Positions 60,967 to 64,000 of a stretch of 64,000 nucleotides of DNA are shown here, piece by piece. Origin of the DNA: Chryseobacterium carnipullorum (GTDB lineage Bacteria > Bacteroidota > Bacteroidia > Flavobacteriales > Weeksellaceae). Location: positions 62,001 through 126,000 of the forward strand of contig NZ_FRCD01000008.1 of assembly GCF_900142785.1 (NCBI RefSeq). The letters run 5' to 3'. Each line of letters begins with the position of its first letter. Positions within the stretch are counted from its first letter, which is position 1. The notes under the pieces are model-generated. The model worked only from the letters and a program-made list of their open reading frames with translations. It was not told the origin of the DNA and ran no database searches. The position numbers were made by a program, and so were the translations under genes.

Positions 60967-61056
60967 TTATTTTTTCTTATGTCTGTTCGCTCTTCTTCTT
61001 TTCTTTCTCTTGTGAGTTGCAACCTTGTGTCTTTTTCTTTTCTTTCCGCTTGGCAT
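60967..61056 (-). CDS. 29-residue very basic protein (probable ribosomal protein)
   Basis: Encodes a 29-residue peptide with more than half Lys/Arg/His. It begins MPSGKKRKRHKVATHKRKKR and ends ANRHKKK. This peptide is strongly conserved in Bacteroidota as I recall, and it resembles the small large-subunit protein (bL38) described from the Flavobacterium johnsoniae ribosome; I cannot verify that identity here. It lies between HU and rng on the same strand. Confidence 0.75.
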   Translation of the reverse strand: MPSGKKRKRHKVATHKRKKRRRANRHKKK

Positions 61057-61098
61057 AATTTTAATTTTTTAGTAACTAGTTAATATTCAGTTAATGTT

Positions 61099-61389
61099 TT
61101 ATTTTACTGCGACTTTAGTTTTTACTTTCTCAACAAAAGATTTTGAAGGTTTGAAAGCAGGAATGTTATGAGCAGGAATCTCAATTGCAGTGTTCTTAGA
61201 AATATTTCTTCCTGTTTTAGCAGCTCTTGTTTTAATGATAAAAGATCCAAAACCTCTCAGATAAACGTTATCCCCATTATACATAGAAGTCCTGATCTCC
61301 TGCATAAAAGCTTCTACAACTTTCTGTGTTTCATTCTTTTCTGTTCCCAACTTATTTGAGATGGTGTTTACCAATTCTGCCTTTGTCAT
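61099..61389 (-). CDS. hup: HU-family DNA-binding protein
   Basis: 96 residues. MTKAELVNTISNKLGTEKNE at the N-terminus and LRGFGSFIIKTRAAKTGRNI, the DNA-clasping beta-arm with the PAHNIPAFKPSK segment, are classic HU/IHF. It bends and compacts DNA as a dimer. A TTTG-N21-TAAATTTG promoter fits upstream on the minus strand (61420-61452). Confidence 0.95.
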   Translation of the reverse strand: MTKAELVNTISNKLGTEKNETQKVVEAFMQEIRTSMYNGDNVYLRGFGSFIIKTRAAKTGRNISKNTAIEIPAHNIPAFKPSKSFVEKVKTKVAVK

Positions 61390-61419
61390 TTCCTTTTTTA
61401 ATTTTAAATTTTAGGTGTG

Positions 61420-61452
61420 CAAATTTAGTTAAAAAAATTGAATACTAGCAAA
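61420..61452 (-). promoter_or_regulatory. Candidate promoter of the HU gene
   Basis: On the minus strand TTTG (61452-61449), 21 nt, TAAATTTG (61427-61420). The spacer is slightly long. Confidence 0.5.
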
Positions 61453-61527
61453 TTAGTGGTAAAATATTTTTGTTTAAAGAGTTGGAGTTTTCATGTTGAG
61501 TCTATATTAATATTACATTAAATCACC

Positions 61528-62199
61528 CTACATGCTGGAATTGTAGTAGCCATTCTCCACACAGAAACGGATGAGATGCAGTTTTGTCTTCAGTCCCAGC
61601 TTTTCCGTAAGTCTGTTGATATAGGTATCAATGGTCCGTGTGCTTAAGTTTAATTTTTCTGCAATTTCCTTATTGCTATAGCCTTCATAACAGAATTTCA
61701 TCAGCTGAATTTCAGTAGGAGAAAGCTCTTCCTGTCCTTTTTTTTGCCTTTCCATGTAGTTCTGCACTGCGAGCGGCTGCTGTTCCCATTCTTTAGAATA
61801 CTGTTCGTAGTCGAAGCTTTCGGAAGCAATACTCCCTTTGATAATATCTTTGATGATCGTGCTCTTTTTCTGGCAGTAGTAAATATTGGGGATTTTGGAA
61901 AGAATTTCTGCCATATCTTCCTGATACGTGTTGGAATAAGTGACAATAGGCGTTTCCTCGTTGTTTTTCCGGATATATTTAATGGCCTCAATACCGCTTA
62001 ACACCGGCATAAAGAGTTCTATGATAAACACATCCTCCTGTCTCCTGTAAATCCTGTTCACAAGCTCATGCCCGTTGTTACAGTCATTCAGAAGCATATA
62101 GAATGGATTTTCCATCAGCGTTTTGATCATGATCTTCTTAAAATAGAAGTCACTGTCTGCTATAGAAAACCGCACGGTGTTTGATAATAGTTTACTCAC
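61528..62199 (-). CDS. LuxR-type regulator with Asp-to-Glu receiver
   Basis: 223 residues. The N-terminal receiver has IADSD for the acidic pocket, but the phosphoacceptor position is Glu61 in FIIELFMPVLSG, where Asp is normal. A Lys pair (KKS) is kept. The C-terminal LuxR HTH is LSPTEIQLMKFCYEGYSNKE, then LSTRTIDTYINRL. The Glu could mimic permanent phosphorylation. It is divergent from the type VI locus and may regulate it. Confidence 0.82.
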   Translation of the reverse strand: MSKLLSNTVRFSIADSDFYFKKIMIKTLMENPFYMLLNDCNNGHELVNRIYRRQEDVFIIELFMPVLSGIEAIKYIRKNNEETPIVTYSNTYQEDMAEILSKIPNIYYCQKKSTIIKDIIKGSIASESFDYEQYSKEWEQQPLAVQNYMERQKKGQEELSPTEIQLMKFCYEGYSNKEIAEKLNLSTRTIDTYINRLTEKLGLKTKLHLIRFCVENGYYNSSM

Positions 62200-62293
62200 T
62201 TTTAATATCGATTTGGTATAAGATATTTAAAATTCAGAGGCCTAATTTATGAAAAACTTATTAAAGTGGAAATTAAACTTAGGTTAAATAGGG

Positions 62294-62354
62294 TTTTCCC
62301 CAAAATACCTTAGGGAAAATACGTATTGTACATAATTTTTTTTTTTTATATTTT
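62294..62354 (+). promoter_or_regulatory. T6SS promoter region with T12 tract and inverted repeat
   Basis: TTG (62326-62328), an 18-nt spacer containing twelve consecutive T (62336-62347), and TATATTTT (62347-62354) resemble a promoter. A TTTTCCC/GGGAAAA inverted repeat (62294-62319) lies just upstream. Confidence 0.5.
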
Positions 62355-62379
62355 CACTGGCCAAACAAATCGCAAACAT

Positions 62380-62910
62380 ATGTCTACTAACAGGGAAAAA
62401 AAATTAAACAAATCTGATGTCCGAATAGGTATTTGGAGGTTTATTCTGTCTTTTGCCGTTCTATCGGTAGTATCTTTTGTGTGTTTATTCCTCTTTTTCA
62501 AAAGCTACAGTATTCAGCGGGAAGGAATCACCAGACAGGCAGATGCGTATAAAGAACTGATGGCCCGAGGTGACGTTCTTAAGACGCAGGTAGATAACAT
62601 CTACGAGCAGATGAACCAGCTTAATATTAACAAAGTACAGAACGATGTTTTCCTTAAAACCAGAATAATGGATGAGGTGAGAGAGGTGAAAAATATCATG
62701 GGTAAAGACAGTGTGGATAACTTTAAGCATTATGCTGTTCTGATGAAGCAGATAGAGCCGATGTTGAATTTAAAGGGAGATATTATAAAAGTTGAGTACA
62801 ACAAAAAGACTGTCCTGAGAGATCTTGAAGAATGTATGGGGAAAGTAGGGAGAGCAAATGATCAGCTTAAAAAAGATCCTACAAGAAATTTTACGGGTAA
62901 ACGAAGATAA
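62380..62910 (+). CDS. Type VI secretion TssO-like membrane protein
   Basis: 176 residues from MSTNREKK. A single membrane helix (FILSFAVLSVVSFVCLFLFF) is followed by a long helical periplasmic part with QADAYKELMARGDVLKTQVD. This matches TssO, a subunit found in the Bacteroidota subtype iii T6SS that replaces membrane-complex parts of other subtypes. It is the first of three adjacent membrane proteins; an upstream in-frame ATG at 62326 would place the start in the promoter region. Confidence 0.8.
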   Translation: MSTNREKKLNKSDVRIGIWRFILSFAVLSVVSFVCLFLFFKSYSIQREGITRQADAYKELMARGDVLKTQVDNIYEQMNQLNINKVQNDVFLKTRIMDEVREVKNIMGKDSVDNFKHYAVLMKQIEPMLNLKGDIIKVEYNKKTVLRDLEECMGKVGRANDQLKKDPTRNFTGKRR

Positions 62911-62925
62911 TAAAAAAGAAAACAT

Positions 62926-63450
62926 ATGCAGGGACACATTACATTATCCAAAAAAGAAAGGCATTATCAGTTTCTTTATTTAATACTGATGCTTTTAGCA
63001 GCGTTGATATTCCTTGGAATTATCTTCTTAAAAGGATACGAATCGCCATTCTCCGATGAAGATGTGCGGGGACTTCAGAGTCTTGAGCAGAAAGAAGCAT
63101 TTGAACGTCAGCAAAAGATTCTGCAACCTGAAATGGACAGTACTTATGTCATGATCAGTAAAATTACAGATAAATCTCCGGAACCTTTTGTAGAAAACAA
63201 TATCTTTAATGGCATTAATGGTCTGGCGAGTTATTTTCATGGTAATGATGTGATGGATATTCGTAAAGATGCCTACCCGCAGATCGCCAAATTCTATAAA
63301 ATGTATTTTGAAGACAAGAAAGTTATTTCGACGACGACGGAAGATGTAAAAAAATTCGAGAAAGATGTGGAAGACTGCAGAATTGGTTTTAAGAATACAC
63401 AAGACCGTCTTTATGAAAGAAACAATGCTATGAGAGAAAGAACTCAGTAA
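62926..63450 (+). CDS. Second TssO-like membrane protein
   Basis: 174 residues, 15 nt after the first. A short cytosolic N-terminus, one membrane helix (YLILMLLAALIFLGIIFL) and a periplasmic helical domain. The overall plan is the same as the previous protein, but direct sequence similarity is weak, so they may form a heteromeric trans-envelope complex of the T6SS-iii. Confidence 0.75.
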   Translation: MQGHITLSKKERHYQFLYLILMLLAALIFLGIIFLKGYESPFSDEDVRGLQSLEQKEAFERQQKILQPEMDSTYVMISKITDKSPEPFVENNIFNGINGLASYFHGNDVMDIRKDAYPQIAKFYKMYFEDKKVISTTTEDVKKFEKDVEDCRIGFKNTQDRLYERNNAMRERTQ

Positions 63451-63498
63451 TCAAAAAAATAAACATTAAAGGAATAAACACATCACAATCACTTAATT

Positions 63499-64000
63499 AT
63501 GAATTATTTTCAAAAAAACAAAAAAAACATTATTATTGGTGTTATCGCGACGCTGCTCATTGCAGCCCTCGTCGCGTTATGGCTACAGAAAAAGGTCATT
63601 CATTCTGCCGATGATATTGTAGGAGTAGTCTATCCTTCCTCACTATCTGTAGGAGATACCCTATTATTTGAGGATAAAACCCAGTTCGCAAAAACCAAGA
63701 GATGGAATTTTGGGGACGGGAAAACTTCCGATCAAAACAGAGGCATCCACTTTTATGATAAACCGGGATATTATTCGGTGAGTTTGATCATTGACAACAA
63801 GTATACCAAAACTTTTCCTGTAATGGTTTCAGCCAGATACGTGAAGCCAAAAGACAGTGCTAAGATGGCAACGATCATAGAAGCTCCTGCACAGGCTATG
63901 CAGAATGAGAATGTACAGTTTCGTGCAGTTTCAGATGCGACTCAGTTTGCATGGAAGTTTGGTGAAACGGGAAATACGGATGCCAAAGAGAAGATGACCA
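63499..64000 (+). CDS. PKD-domain membrane protein of the T6SS-iii locus (partial)
   Basis: 167 residues before the window ends. One N-terminal membrane helix (IIIGVIATLLIAALVALWL), then a PKD-type beta-sandwich (KRWNFGDGKTSDQNRGIHFY, YSVSLIIDN) and a second similar segment beginning QFAWKFGETGN. This is likely the TssP-type component next to TssO in Bacteroidota T6SS loci, assigned by order and architecture. Confidence 0.75.
   Translation, partial: MNYFQKNKKNIIIGVIATLLIAALVALWLQKKVIHSADDIVGVVYPSSLSVGDTLLFEDKTQFAKTKRWNFGDGKTSDQNRGIHFYDKPGYYSVSLIIDNKYTKTFPVMVSARYVKPKDSAKMATIIEAPAQAMQNENVQFRAVSDATQFAWKFGETGNTDAKEKMT

Noticed and set aside
60949..60969. AATCTC/GAGATT hairpin after the small basic gene
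   Set aside because: The stem is short and no T tract follows on the minus strand, so it is not called as a terminator.

Overview
The window is a chromosomal segment of a low-GC member of the Bacteroidota, most likely Chryseobacterium or a close Weeksellaceae relative. This rests on several observations: type IX secretion (T9SS) C-terminal sorting domains; promoters of the Bacteroidota type (TTG, about 19 nt, TAnnTTTG); a TssO-type (subtype iii) type VI secretion locus; tandem TonB-dependent receptors; a QVGIN-type surface protein; and repeat families I associate with Chryseobacterium. No rRNA, tRNA, CRISPR array or intact transposase was seen.

Layout. 1-206: end of a UvrD/PcrA-like helicase. 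0.5-3.3 kb: TonB receptor. 3.3-6.4 kb: thiamine salvage operon (thiM-thiE-thiD-tenA) behind a TPP riboswitch and a clear promoter. 6.4-8.3 kb: cstA. 8.5-13.2 kb: two alpha/beta hydrolases, a DUF3037/HipA-like kinase pair, a lipoprotein and a flavin reductase. 13.2-20.4 kb: tyrosine catabolism (fahA, hppD, hmgA) with an acetyl-CoA hydrolase/transferase, interrupted by a 483-bp unit with 20-bp inverted ends carrying a broken GxxExxY gene. 20.4-23 kb: TonB receptor plus thioredoxin-like protein. 23-37.7 kb: small redox, hydrolase, acetyltransferase and regulator genes, with a cassette bracketed by inverted copies of an intergenic repeat. 37.7-46.9 kb: accessory surface region with a membrane HTH regulator, an unknown exported protein, a QVGIN-type protein, a 1378-residue CotH/lamin-tail T9SS cargo protein and two small HTH proteins. 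47-50.2 kb: mpl, a lipoprotein, an acyltransferase and a NUDIX hydrolase. 50.2-56.9 kb: a complete curli (type VIII secretion) locus. 57-61.4 kb: OsmC, a delta-60-repeat T9SS protein, rng, a 29-residue basic protein and HU. 61.5-64 kb: a LuxR-type regulator divergent from the start of a type VI secretion locus that runs off the window.

The curli locus is the most distinctive system. A 22-repeat curlin is followed, past a terminator, by a small minor curlin, CsgE, CsgF, CsgG and a propeller lipoprotein. CsgE carries an extra N-terminal domain that resembles CsgH. CsgG carries a C-terminal outer-membrane barrel-like domain and an altered constriction segment. A regulator that has lost its receiver aspartate lies convergent at the far end, and the promoter has 13-bp direct repeats spaced two helical turns apart. 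Other points of interest are a T12 tract that forms most of the spacer of the putative T6SS promoter, a 90-nt inverted-repeat element at 37.8 kb with a partial relative at 39.1 kb, and inverted repeats laid over the starts of several genes.
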